Positions 17,002 through 25,267 of a stretch of DNA of 64,000 nucleotides are shown in pieces (positions within the stretch are counted from its first letter, which is position 1; every line of letters starts with the position of its first letter). The notes beneath the pieces are model-generated. The model saw only the letters and a list, made by a program, of their open reading frames with translations. It made no database searches and had not been told where the DNA came from. A program made the translations under genes and the position numbers. The stretch lies in the NCBI RefSeq assembly GCF_000739915.1, contig NZ_BBJT01000003.1:124001-188000 (forward strand), given 5' to 3'. This DNA comes from Paenibacillus chitinolyticus NBRC 15660. GTDB lineage: Bacteria > Bacillota > Bacilli > Paenibacillales > NBRC-103111.

Positions 17002-17739
17002 CTATCTATTTCCTTTCAAGGTCAGTTCAGTTGGTGGATTTCCACTTCCTTCAAATCCGTTACGAGTCATTTTGTCCCTACCATTCCAATTAAACTTAAC
17101 TCTCCCCAATCCCATATCTGGAGTAAAAGGACTCCCAACCTGAATCCAATATCCTTGGCATACGAATGGACTTGATGGTGCTCTGTTCGTATATAGCACA
17201 CTCATAGGTTTTCCATTTTGAAACATACCCAATCCAGCAGTCACAAGATTGAATTCGCTCCAAGGGCCTTCGTTCGTTTCCCATGTCATGTAATAAGTCC
17301 CACCATCATTGCCATTCCAAACCGAGTAGTTCACGCCTCGAGTTTGTTCAAACTCGCTTGTTCCGGACATTGGTATAGGTAGACGAGTTGATTGAAATTT
17401 ACTCCACTCCGTTGCCGGAAAATCATTTCCCGATTCTTTAAATAGTTTTGTTTGCGTATCATTTGATCGCAGCCCTAGTCGCCCAAGAGTGCCGCCACCC
17501 GAAGTATATGGAATATCTACCCACGATGTCGTAATTATTTTTATCTCTGGGTTTGCTTGAGAATAACGTACTGCACCGATGTTGATATTTGCACCTGTAG
17601 GTCCATCAAAACCCGCCCAACAAAAAGATGGACCTATTCTTGGCAGTTGAAACTGTCTCATTATGTATTGCTTCCCATTATTCGCTATCCATTCTCCTGT
17701 CAAGTCTGTCGCTCTTTGTGGGTAATTTAAGTTCAACAA
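17002..17739 (-). CDS. Unknown Gly/Trp-rich protein
   Basis: 245 residues from TTG at 17739. An upstream in-frame ATG at 17754 overlaps the ribosome site itself (ATGGAGGTG), so the TTG six bases after AGGTG is the better start. No signal peptide or membrane segment is visible. The protein is beta-like with many Trp/Gly/Asn residues (GPSFCWAGFDGPTGANI ~30-47, ESGNDFPATEWSKF ~100, GPWSEFNLV ~165, CQGYWIQVGSPF ~205), suggesting a compact jelly-roll or lectin-like fold of roughly 240 residues. I do not recognise the family. It lies among exported-protein genes but is apparently cytosolic or leaves by another route. Confidence 0.65.
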   Translation of the reverse strand: MLNLNYPQRATDLTGEWIANNGKQYIMRQFQLPRIGPSFCWAGFDGPTGANINIGAVRYSQANPEIKIITTSWVDIPYTSGGGTLGRLGLRSNDTQTKLFKESGNDFPATEWSKFQSTRLPIPMSGTSEFEQTRGVNYSVWNGNDGGTYYMTWETNEGPWSEFNLVTAGLGMFQNGKPMSVLYTNRAPSSPFVCQGYWIQVGSPFTPDMGLGRVKFNWNGRDKMTRNGFEGSGNPPTELTLKGNR

Positions 17740-17919
17740 TTCGCGCACCTCCATCTTTTATAATGAAGATTATTCATGTAGAACTTTGTCTTATTCCTCA
17801 CTTCTGCCAATACAAAGTCAATTCATTTATGTCCATAATGTGTCTTTATATATTATTACAGTTAATATTTTACTATAATTAAATAGTATGGATTTTATTA
17901 AACTAATAGGAGGTTTACT

Positions 17920-18396
17920 ATGAAAAAATCTATTGTATCATTTTTGTCGGCTGCCTTACTTCTCAGCTCTGTATCTTCCGTAGCTCTTGCAGAACAAAAT
18001 GTTATGGATCCACAGTCACTAGTTACTCCTCAAGCAGTTGGTGCTGATTCAGGGTGGCAAACTCAGAATAATATAAGAGCAAGGGTTTATACGGACGATA
18101 CTTTTTATGGCACTGGGGCAAATACTATTTCAGTTACGGTAGAGAAATCAACACCTGGTTCACAATTTTATTTAGTCTATTTCAAAAATGACACGCATAT
18201 GGTAGAGGTTGCAAGAGGAACGCTAACTACAAAAGCCACTCACAATATATCCAAGAGCAGTTTAAACTCGATTCTGCCGCAGAATAGTCAAGGTAACTTC
18301 AAGGTATTGTTGAAATTTATGGAGCCAGGACCTGAGGCACCAAAATGGTTAGGTGACTGGTTTACAAAAAATACGTTTACAGCCGTCAGAATATAG
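17920..18396 (+). CDS. Small exported protein, unknown
   Basis: 158 residues, ATG with AGGAGG upstream. A signal peptide (KKSIVSFLSAALLLSSVSS, ending VALA) precedes a mature part with beta-like stretches (TISVTVEKSTPGSQFYLVYF ~68-88) and a basic C-terminus (KWLGDWFTKNTF). No cysteines. Its style of promoter, ribosome site and signal peptide resembles the neighbours at 16066 and 23543. No family recognised. Confidence 0.7.
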   Translation: MKKSIVSFLSAALLLSSVSSVALAEQNVMDPQSLVTPQAVGADSGWQTQNNIRARVYTDDTFYGTGANTISVTVEKSTPGSQFYLVYFKNDTHMVEVARGTLTTKATHNISKSSLNSILPQNSQGNFKVLLKFMEPGPEAPKWLGDWFTKNTFTAVRI

Positions 18397-18407
18397 TCAT
18401 TTTTCTT

Positions 18408-18442
18408 GAGTTCTTGTTGGTCTTACAGCAAGGACTCTTTTT
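18408..18442 (+). terminator. Terminator of the exported-protein gene
   Basis: GAGTTCTTG with CAAGGACTC (one G-U pair), 12-nt loop, then TTTTT. The T run abuts the tRNA fragment on the other strand. Confidence 0.7.
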
Positions 18443-18444
18443 AT

Positions 18445-18481
18445 GTAAGCCGACCGCTCTAACCAACTGATCTAAGGTATC
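18445..18481 (-). pseudogene. 5' half of a tRNA gene
   Basis: Read on the reverse strand the sequence has an acceptor-like 7-mer, TA, a D-arm GATC-AGTTGGTTA-GAGC (one stem mismatch from the usual GCTC/GAGC), G, and an anticodon-stem 5' strand GTCGG. It then runs into unrelated A-rich sequence at the anticodon loop; the 3' half of the anticodon arm, the T-arm and the acceptor 3' strand are absent. It is a non-functional fragment, cut at the position where many tyrosine integrases recombine. Confidence 0.5.
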
Positions 18482-18638
18482 AAATAACCATAATATTTCA
18501 TTCTTTTATTTTTATTGTCAACTCTTAATTATCTTGATTAATGATTGAAGAACGGGTCAGACAAATTTAGGAATATGCAAAAAAACTCAAAGAATTTTTA
18601 ACGATCATTCTAAATTCGTCTAACCTAATGCGTAAGCT

Positions 18639-19079
18639 TTACTTAACATGCACCTTTATTGCATATTGAGCGCTTCCTTCAGACCAGTCTGCACTAATAC
18701 TATACATATAAATTCCTTCTGAGGACGGTACTGTTATTTCGTTAGAATTCTTTGTTTCTATATCTCTATTGTCATTGTCAGTAATGACTTGTCTAATAAT
18801 CGGAGGACCATCCGGTTCTCTCTTAAAGGAAATCTTAATTACTGAATTTTTAGGTACGATTATAGCTTCTTTATCTTTGACTGCATACCAAGGGGACATG
18901 TTCTTTTCTTTACCAAATTTCCAATAATACGATGCGGTTTCCACTGGTATATCTATGCTCGCACTTTTAATGTAGGCTCTAGGTGCTTCTGGTAATGGTT
19001 TCCCATTAAACAAATTTAAAAAAGATAATACATAAATACATACTGCAACTGATAAAAATAGGACTATCCATTTTTTCAT
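18639..19079 (-). CDS. Membrane-anchored protein, unknown
   Basis: 146 residues, ATG at 19079. Residues 4-22 form an uncleaved-looking N-terminal membrane segment (WIVLFLSVAVCIYVLSF), the rest is an outside domain with a beta-sandwich pattern (AIIVPKNSVIKISFKREPDG ~72-91, and a terminal SADWSEGSAQYAIKVHV). It resembles small extracytoplasmic Ig-like domains but no family can be named. No clear ribosome site (AAAAATG context), so expression may be low. Confidence 0.6.
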   Translation of the reverse strand: MKKWIVLFLSVAVCIYVLSFLNLFNGKPLPEAPRAYIKSASIDIPVETASYYWKFGKEKNMSPWYAVKDKEAIIVPKNSVIKISFKREPDGPPIIRQVITDNDNRDIETKNSNEITVPSSEGIYMYSISADWSEGSAQYAIKVHVK

Positions 19080-19270
19080 TTTTGCCTACTTTCTCAATGT
19101 GTAAAAAAGTTTATTTTTTATGTGCCATCGATAATTATCTCCTTATAAAATCAGTTTTTTATCGCATCAATATACACCAGCCCCTAGCCCTTAAAATGTC
19201 GATTCTTTTTTCACCCCCGACCATCGAAACCTTCAACCCTGTTCAGACGGAAAGCCCCGTCTTCAAAGCC

Positions 19271-19852
19271 CTATAACAAGCCATCTTCCAGTTGCTCAAG
19301 CACGCAGCTCCACCAATGGTTTTCGTCTGCCAGGCTGGCCGCGTCCTTCTCTTCAAACATAGCCCGCATGCGGGTCAACTCCGCCTTGCGATTGAAGACC
19401 GGCCGATTCGGACGCTTAGGGACGATCTCGCCACGTTGGAAGGCGGCCAATCGTTCGCGCATTTCCTCCGCCGTCCATATTGTCGCTTGATCACTTTCGG
19501 AGCGACTTGCTATAAACGATCGGACGCAGGATAAGAACAACAGAAACAGACAGATGTCCGAGTTAACGAATCCTGATTGCCCGGAGGCTGGGTGGAAGGA
19601 ATATAGATGCCCCGAACCTTGAGCCAGCCCCAGAATGGAGCTTTCCGGCTCCCATTCGTATCCGATGGGCAGAAGCTTGCGTTCGCCATCGTACAGAAGT
19701 CCCATATCCGTGAACGATTGGAAGCGAACGCCCAAGACGGCACCCGCAAGCTCGATAAGAGGAAGCCCTTCCTTAAGCAAGAATGCCTCTATCTTTTCAG
19801 GCAAATTGACGGATCTGACGAGATTCGGATCGTAGAAGACAGCGTTTTTCAA
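19271..19852 (-). CDS. SUKH-like immunity protein
   Basis: 193 residues from TTG at 19852, chosen because GAGGAGGG lies nine bases upstream; a longer frame to 19903 is open but unsupported. The order of motifs (PEKIEAFLLKEGLP ~15, LLYDGERKLLPIGYEWE ~58, GSGHLYSFHPASGQSGFVNSD ~82, FLLFLSCVRSFIA ~105) resembles SUKH-4/SMI1-type immunity proteins, which neutralise secreted nuclease or deaminase toxins of contact-dependent systems. No toxin gene with a matching organisation is in the neighbourhood. Base composition is GC-richer than the neighbours, in line with separate acquisition. Confidence 0.55.
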   Translation of the reverse strand: MKNAVFYDPNLVRSVNLPEKIEAFLLKEGLPLIELAGAVLGVRFQSFTDMGLLYDGERKLLPIGYEWEPESSILGLAQGSGHLYSFHPASGQSGFVNSDICLFLLFLSCVRSFIASRSESDQATIWTAEEMRERLAAFQRGEIVPKRPNRPVFNRKAELTRMRAMFEEKDAASLADENHWWSCVLEQLEDGLL

Positions 19853-19997
19853 AGCTCTATTCCCTCCTCTTATTTCAAAAAATACTTCGAACTGCACTTG
19901 CAATTCTTCTTTTCAGATGTCGCAATTCTTTCTCTTTCCTATGAAATCCGTGTTTTATAAATATCAAATATACTGTACTGAAGTAGATGCTCCTTAA

Positions 19998-20241
19998 TTA
20001 TTCACCTTCCTCTATTTTAACCAGCAACCCTACAGTTACACTAATCGTTTCTCCGTTATCAAATTCAACGTAGGCTGCGTCAGTTTCTGTAGTGAATCCA
20101 TCAAACTCGTATTGTAGGAATGAGCCGGTTTCCCAAAACCGATTCGAATAAGTGGTATTAGCTGATGGCGAATGGATTTCATAGTGTCACTTCGCCTTTG
20201 TACTCTTCAATAACCGCACAGCTTCCCGTACATATTTTCAT
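19998..20241 (-). pseudogene. Frameshifted gene, unknown small protein
   Basis: ATG at 20241 with GGGAGGAA upstream starts MKICTGSCAVIEEYKGEVT, which stops one codon later at TGA. In the next frame the coding pattern continues without interruption (HYEIHSPSANTTYSN... to a TAA at 19998), giving a coherent ~82-residue acidic protein if one base is skipped. This is either a real frameshift mutation or a base error. Its product has no recognised domain. It is broken as given. Confidence 0.6.
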
Positions 20242-20432
20242 TTTCTATTCCTCCCATAAAAGTAACATTTTATTGTATGAGTGGATTCAAAACAACACTA
20301 TAAAAGCCGTACTCTTCGGTTGTGTTGGAGTCTTTAATTCCTCTAACTATTGATTTTAAAAATCCTAATAACTAAGTCGGAATTATATGGTATTATTATC
20401 TTGAATCTTTTTAATCCAAAGGAGTGAGTAAA

Positions 20433-20876
20433 ATGGCTACTACAACATTTAAGGCATCGGCACACTTGCAAGAAGGTGTAGTTGTAAAAGTTAGTTCAAG
20501 AAATTTTGAGTTTACTATTGACGAACCTAAAAGCCTGGGAGGAACGGACACTGGGATGAATCCAGTTGAAGTGTTACTTGGATCGTTGGGTGCGTGTCAA
20601 TCAATTGTAGCCAGAGTATATGCTAAAAAGTTTAATATAAATCTTGAAGACTTTCGAGTAGAAGTTGAAGGCGATTTGGATCTGGATGGATTCTTTAAGA
20701 AGGCAGATGTTCGTCCAGGATACTCTGACATTCGTTACACTTTTTATATCAAAACAGATGCGCCTAGAGAACGAGTTGAGGAATTCGTTAAGTTCTTAGA
20801 AGAAACTTGCCCTGTAGGAGATACAATTGCAAACTTGGTCAATCTCAAATTAAACGGTATTGTAATCGAAAATTAA
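20433..20876 (+). CDS. OsmC/Ohr family hydroperoxide reductase
   Basis: 147 residues from ATG at 20433, eight bases after AAGGAG. The family signature is present: the peroxidatic cysteine in LGSLGACQS (~residue 53) and the second cysteine in EETCPVGDT (~127), with NPVEVLLGSLG before the first. These enzymes reduce organic hydroperoxides using a Cys pair. It has its own terminator and no co-transcribed partner, so it is a single-gene unit. Confidence 0.85.
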   Translation: MATTTFKASAHLQEGVVVKVSSRNFEFTIDEPKSLGGTDTGMNPVEVLLGSLGACQSIVARVYAKKFNINLEDFRVEVEGDLDLDGFFKKADVRPGYSDIRYTFYIKTDAPRERVEEFVKFLEETCPVGDTIANLVNLKLNGIVIEN

Positions 20877-20897
20877 TCTTAAGATACATTTACTTAG

Positions 20898-20916
20898 CAC
20901 CCTGTTTGGGTGTTTT
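20898..20916 (+). terminator. Terminator of the OsmC gene
   Basis: Short stem CACCC/GGGTG with a 5-nt loop and TTTTA behind it, 21 bases after the stop. Confidence 0.55.
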
Positions 20917-20973
20917 AGTTTCCAGTCTATTCTATAAAATTAAAATTTCATAGTGATCTATTAGTTTTCGACA

Positions 20974-21207
20974 TTATTTCACCTCGGTCTTATCTGCATC
21001 TTGTTCATTTATCAAATGATTTTGTATACGGTTTTTAGGCAACCGCAATAATGCGAATGCGCTAAAATCGGTTAACGCGTCACTTCCTTTAATTACTTTT
21101 TCGGGAATCCAAACTTCACATTGATCCTGTGGCAACCCTTGCTCTTTCCTTTTTGAGTAGGAGCATGCATAGACATATTTCCACTCGACGGAATAAGTAC
21201 TAGCGCA
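20974..21207 (-). pseudogene. Degraded coding remnant
   Basis: An open frame of 77 codons without a start codon, ending at 20974 with the stop overlapping an ATG (TAATG), an operon-like arrangement whose second gene stops after eight codons. The visible protein (middle segment QGLPQDQCEVWIPEKVIKG) looks like genuine coding sequence, and a second frame upstream (VMVERRQDNALVLIPSS) seems to be its N-terminal continuation after a frameshift. No family recognised. Confidence 0.35.
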
Positions 21208-21313
21208 TTATCCTGGCGCCGCTCCACCATTACCTTCGATAATTGTTTACTCACTCGATGCATCAAGCACTACTCTTTTACTCCGTCATATAAATGTTTA
21301 AAAAAACGGACAG

Positions 21314-21799
21314 TTGATAAGATTTCCGAATAGTTATCATTATCATCTATATGCTCAGACACCAGCTACGTCAGATTCCCAGAAGCAGATAACTGCACCA
21401 AAGATTTCTGAATTGGTAGCCCCACAAGATGTGACCGGGTTTTCTTATGAATTTTCCGATTTTGGAAGAGCGTCTGATCCATTACTTACTAAAGGGACAA
21501 CAACCTTCAACACAACGGCGGCGGTCTATATTATTCTAGTACAGTGGTCTACCGATTATTATAATGGTGCAACTGGAAAAGTAGATATGCTCTACGAACT
21601 TATTGATGTAAAAACTAATAAACCGGTTCAATCGGAAAGAGTATATGAACAATTAACATCTCAAAATAAAACCATTGGCTGGTCAAATGTACCAGCCGGG
21701 TCTTATAAGGTTAGATTAACAAACAAAGGTGCAGGATATGGCCATGGTAATGGTTTTGTTCGCGTTCTGGATGAGCCGCGGAAAGATCAGTTTCTCTAA
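21314..21799 (+). pseudogene. Remnant of an exported protein, 5' end damaged
   Basis: The open frame (161 codons from a TTG without a ribosome site) has a strong domain pattern from ~residue 30 on: beta-like strands ending in PAGSYKVRLTNKGAGYGHG. Just before it stands HLYAQTPATSD, which looks like the end of a signal peptide and its cleavage site, but the hydrophobic and charged parts are missing or out of frame, so the gene lost its export signal. A related reading frame continues after the stop (see next entry). Not recognised as a named family. Confidence 0.45.
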
Positions 21800-22034
21800 G
21801 CCTGAAGAAGTGTTTGATACGAAGAATAGTGTTGTTGTCGAGTTTTTAGTGAGTGGGAAAAAAGATTCTGGTTTATTTACCAGTTCAACTAAAGACAACT
21901 CATATGAAGGTGCGATGGTAAACAGTGTCCAGAAGAACACTTTACACAATAAAATGAGTAGGCCAACTCTTTTAAGCTTTAATAATCAAGCTTTATATGA
22001 AAACCATATTGTTGCAGGGATTATAAAGCTGTGA
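21800..22034 (+). pseudogene. Frame remnant following the exported-protein remnant
   Basis: In a different frame from the preceding one, ~75 codons read through with protein-like composition (KPEEVFDTKNSVVVEFLVSG ... NNQALYENHIVAG), starting inside the end of the previous remnant. Either the downstream half of the same ancestral gene after a frameshift, or an unrelated gene without start and ribosome site. No function assigned. Confidence 0.3.
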
Positions 22035-22134
22035 AATTTATAGACCTGAAAAATGTTTATGATGCCCTTTTTATTATGATTTCTGGAAAATTCATTTCAA
22101 TACACTGTCGACTTCTTATCATAAATGATTCGTT

Positions 22135-22830
22135 TTATTGTATTTTTATCATGTCTGAATAGATAAGACGCTTGTTCTTCGGCAATTCAACGTTTTGATG
22201 AAAGTGGCCGAAATACCACCGTTTGTACTTCAGTTTCTGTTCAACCTCATAAAAATAAGGATGCATTTCATCCTTCTCCATGTGAATATTGAATACCGAT
22301 GAAATATAATCTAGATCCGAAGTAGAACAAGTATGAGTGATCACATAGTCAACAATCCAATTGTTCCTGTTAAGATTTTCTAAGCCTTCTTCGTATTCAT
22401 CTTTAGAAGGCATTTCTCTCCTCCACCAAGACTTCCCTTCTTTACGATACTCTTTGTCATGTGACGCAGCTCCACCAAACGTAAAAAACTTCTTATTTTC
22501 TATCGTGAATACCTGTCCCCTCATTAAGTGAATAACGCTGCTGTTGATTTTATGTACCTTTCCGCCATTCCAAATTTCAACCGGGTACTGCTCCAGCAAA
22601 TCAAAGTTTTCATGATTCCCGTCAATAAACAGAGTCGTAAAAGGCTTTTCTTTGTGGAGCCACTTTAGCCAGTACTGGTCCTCTCTACTCCCATCCCATA
22701 TTAAACCAAAGTCACCGGCAATGATTACACAATCTTTTTTCGTTAAGTATTTTTGTTCTGGAAAGTTCTTCTTATTAAGCCGACTACCCACGCTTACGGT
22801 TCCATGTATGTCTCCGGTTATATAAATCAT
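22135..22830 (-). CDS. Calcineurin-like metallophosphoesterase
   Basis: 231 residues, ATG at 22830. All metal-ligand motifs of the superfamily are visible in order: GDIHG (~residue 6), GDFG (~39), GNHE (~71), the single His in THTCSTSD (~165) and GHFH (~208). The spacing fits small phosphoesterases acting on nucleotides, proteins or RNA ends. It stands 18 bases from the baseplate-like gene upstream and probably shares its transcript. The pairing with a phage-type assembly gene suggests the two arrived together, but no function can be concluded. Confidence 0.8.
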   Translation of the reverse strand: MIYITGDIHGTVSVGSRLNKKNFPEQKYLTKKDCVIIAGDFGLIWDGSREDQYWLKWLHKEKPFTTLFIDGNHENFDLLEQYPVEIWNGGKVHKINSSVIHLMRGQVFTIENKKFFTFGGAASHDKEYRKEGKSWWRREMPSKDEYEEGLENLNRNNWIVDYVITHTCSTSDLDYISSVFNIHMEKDEMHPYFYEVEQKLKYKRWYFGHFHQNVELPKNKRLIYSDMIKIQ

Positions 22831-22848
22831 GTGTTACTCACCGTTACT

Positions 22849-23223
22849 CTAGTCCTCCCATTTAAGTCCAACTGGAATCGGAACAATAAATTCGTGCTCA
22901 CAAATTGGACAAGTGGCAGGTATTATAGGATCTTCATCTTTATTTATTTTCAGGTATAAATCTCGCAAAAATGCAAGGTCAGCTATAAATAATTGTTCAA
23001 TCACTTTCGTGTCAATCATTGGAAGGTCGCCTAATCTAGTGATAACTCTTGTAAGGATAATTACAAATAAATATTGTGGATTTGCTTGAACGCGCGAATC
23101 TCTCATGGGTAGAATTTCATCGGCGGCTGTTGCAAGTCTCATTACTCCTTTTTTATGTGTATTCCCGCTGCTGTCTTCAAACCCTCTCGGTAATTCAAAC
23201 TCATATTCTGTCTTAAATGCCAT
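22849..23223 (-). CDS. Orphan T4-type baseplate assembly protein
   Basis: 124 residues from ATG at 23223 with GGGGG upstream. The first ~100 residues (EFELPRGFEDSSGNTHKKGV, MRLATAADEILPMRDSRV, VIILTRVITRLGDLP, IEQLFIADLAFL) follow the T4 baseplate protein family (gp51/baseplate assembly; also found in phage tail-like particles), which assists tail or baseplate assembly. The C-terminal CPICEHEF is half of a zinc ribbon; only one CxxC is present. No other tail gene is near, and the prophage tail genes lie 13 kb away on the other strand. Confidence 0.6.
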   Translation of the reverse strand: MAFKTEYEFELPRGFEDSSGNTHKKGVMRLATAADEILPMRDSRVQANPQYLFVIILTRVITRLGDLPMIDTKVIEQLFIADLAFLRDLYLKINKDEDPIIPATCPICEHEFIVPIPVGLKWED

Positions 23224-23542
23224 TAAAAATGCCCCCTTCGAATTGTTTTCTTGCAATGGTGTATTTAACTTTTTTCAAGAAAAAGCACGGTCTTAGAATT
23301 GTAACAGCTAAAGTTAATCTACAAACTATACTTAACACAATATTATAGGCATTGTAAAAGGATTGTTTTATCGTACTTATCTAATGAAGATTGATTCATA
23401 AATGTCCTTCCTTTTTTTCTCACTACTATATACACCTCTAATAAATGTTAATTATTTGTATATTTGGTAACTATTTTAATTCCCGCTATGTCTATATATA
23501 TGACCGTCCTAAGATGGTACAAATATATTTGGAGGGATAGGA

Positions 23543-23989
23543 ATGAAGAAAACTTTATTTTCCACAACAGCAGCATTTGTTTTACTTGGATCAGCTTCTT
23601 CTATTAGTTATGCATCTCCGATGAACCTCACCACAATTAAAAATCCACCCGTAATCAGTGGTGTTACACCGCTTGATCTGATTAAGGACGAGCACACTAA
23701 TTTTAACGGAGAATCTTCTAGCCGGTTCTATTATACAACTGGAAAAGATCTCCGTATTTTTCTAAAAAACGAGGGAAGCACAAGCTTCTCATATACGGTT
23801 AAACTCCCCAACGGAGATGTATTGGACAGCGGTAATCTTGCCCCAGGACAGCAGGTAACAGAAAATCATTACTGGTATACCTCTCCAGAACCATCTCCAC
23901 TCCAAACTGGAAACTACACCGTATATATTCGGAACAGCGACGGCTCCTATGGTTCATATTGGATTGCTGTTCGCAGCCTTGAGTCCTAA
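23543..23989 (+). CDS. Small exported protein, unknown
   Basis: 148 residues, ATG with GGAGGGATAGG upstream. Signal peptide of ~24 residues (KKTLFSTTAAFVLLGSASSIS) ending in YAS. The mature domain is beta-rich with TSFSYTVKLPNGDVLDSGNL (~88-107) and a C-terminal YTVYIRNSDGSYGSYWIAV, like Ig- or CARDB-type extracellular domains. No cysteines. Comparable in layout to the genes at 16066 and 17920; I do not recognise the family. Confidence 0.7.
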   Translation: MKKTLFSTTAAFVLLGSASSISYASPMNLTTIKNPPVISGVTPLDLIKDEHTNFNGESSSRFYYTTGKDLRIFLKNEGSTSFSYTVKLPNGDVLDSGNLAPGQQVTENHYWYTSPEPSPLQTGNYTVYIRNSDGSYGSYWIAVRSLES

Positions 23990-23996
23990 AATCAAC

Positions 23997-24029
23997 AAAA
24001 TCCCCGCTCAAATCAGAGTCGGGGATTTT
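23997..24029 (+). terminator. Terminator of the exported-protein gene
   Basis: AAAATCCCC and GGGGATTTT pair, inner part partly paired, tail CTATG. The A/T-rich flanks allow it to act for the reverse-strand gene ending at 24058 too. Confidence 0.7.
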
Positions 24030-24057
24030 CTATGTAATGCCTCTTTTAAATTGCCGA

Positions 24058-24183
24058 TTAGCCTTCGATTTGTTTTATGCGACTAATGGGTTCCGCCTTA
24101 ACATCGCCTGGAGCCACGGTACCGATCATTAGGGAAAATGAAATCATTAAGCCAAGGGCATGTTTGTTTAACTTCTTCTTCAA
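24058..24183 (-). CDS. 41-residue exported peptide downstream of the LCP gene
   Basis: TTG at 24183, six bases after GAGGAGGAG, gives KKKLNKHALGLMISFSLMIG..., a signal peptide with a basic start, a hydrophobic core and a likely AxA-type cut near VKA, leaving a ~10-residue tail (EPISRIKQIEG). An ATG at 24204 overlapping the LCP stop is also in frame but has no ribosome site. As the last gene of the O-acetyltransferase/LCP operon it may be a secreted peptide signal or a small cell-surface cofactor; its size is like that of Phr-type peptides. No homolog is recognised. Confidence 0.5.
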   Translation of the reverse strand: MKKKLNKHALGLMISFSLMIGTVAPGDVKAEPISRIKQIEG

Positions 24184-24200
24184 CTTCCGCTCCTCCTCTT

Positions 24201-25229
24201 TCATTCGTTCATCCCGGCAGTAACTCCTGACTCCCCGGACTTCAAAGAATCGGGAGTTTCAGCAGGAATAGATTTTTCCGCTTCCATTATGTTCTGAACA
24301 AAGTCTTTCAGCTCTTTGCGGCTCGATACATCCAGAACGGCTGCTTGGCCCCTATAGGTCTCCTTAATCAGCTTCATTGGCGGAATCTGTTCGCTTCCAT
24401 CCAGTGTGCTCTGATACCCTATCGACGCCAGCTTCCACATGTCATTTACCGTTAGATTGGTATCCATATAAGGACTAACTTTCTCAAGAATGGAAGGGAG
24501 TTTCATAATAGAGGTTGTGCTTTTCATTTTCCGGGCCACCGCATCGGTGAAGTCCCGTTGGCGTTTCGTCCGGGAGTAATCCGATAAGGCGTCATGACGA
24601 AAGCGAACGTACTGTAAGGCTGCTTTCCCATCCAAATGCTGCTGTCCTTCGGTAAGATGAATATCATATGCATGCTGATCGGCTGCGCTCTCATAGTTCA
24701 TGTCCTTCTCGACATAGAAATCAACTCCCCCTATTTCGTCCACTAGTTTTATAAAACCCTGAAAGTCTGTATACACGTAGCGCTGAACAGGGATTCCAAG
24801 CAAATCGCTTACCGCTTTCATAGCCGTGTTAGGCCCATACGTGATTGCCGTATTAATCCGATTTTTGCCGTGATCGGGAATATCCGTATACGTGTCGCGA
24901 AGAATTGAAAACAAATGAATTCTTTTACGCTCAGGGTCTAGAGAGACAACCATCATGGTGTCTGATCTGGGAATCTCTCCTTTTTGGACTCCACGAGCAT
25001 CTACCCCCATTAATAAAATATTGACCGGCTCAGTTCCCAACCATTTAGGGGGCTCTGTGTACTCGGCTTCCGCTGCGTTAACTCCCGCAAATAGAGACTT
25101 TTGGCTATCTGTTTTATTTAAACCTTCCAACCCTCTATATAGAGAGTAGAAATAGCAGACAACCGCACCGGAAAGCACAATCAAAATCAAAGTGAGAACG
25201 GCTGCTATCCTCTTCGTTTTTAATGACAT
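24201..25229 (-). CDS. LytR-CpsA-Psr (LCP) family ligase
   Basis: 342 residues, ATG at 25229 with AAAGGAGAA upstream. One N-terminal membrane segment (~8-31), then the LCP domain (~70-300) with the conserved NILLMGVDARG (~68), RSDTMMVVSLDP (~85), SILRDTYTDIP (~103), the basic cluster KNRINTAI (~115), and LDGKAALQYVRFRHD (~187-201). The family transfers undecaprenyl-linked glycopolymers such as teichoic acid or secondary wall polymer onto peptidoglycan at the outer membrane face. A Ser/Pro/Gly-rich C-terminal tail follows. Part of the operon with the acetyltransferase genes. Confidence 0.9.
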   Translation of the reverse strand: MSLKTKRIAAVLTLILIVLSGAVVCYFYSLYRGLEGLNKTDSQKSLFAGVNAAEAEYTEPPKWLGTEPVNILLMGVDARGVQKGEIPRSDTMMVVSLDPERKRIHLFSILRDTYTDIPDHGKNRINTAITYGPNTAMKAVSDLLGIPVQRYVYTDFQGFIKLVDEIGGVDFYVEKDMNYESAADQHAYDIHLTEGQQHLDGKAALQYVRFRHDALSDYSRTKRQRDFTDAVARKMKSTTSIMKLPSILEKVSPYMDTNLTVNDMWKLASIGYQSTLDGSEQIPPMKLIKETYRGQAAVLDVSSRKELKDFVQNIMEAEKSIPAETPDSLKSGESGVTAGMNE

Positions 25230-25267
25230 TTGGTTCTCCTTTCTTGAACGATAACAGGAGGCTGCGC

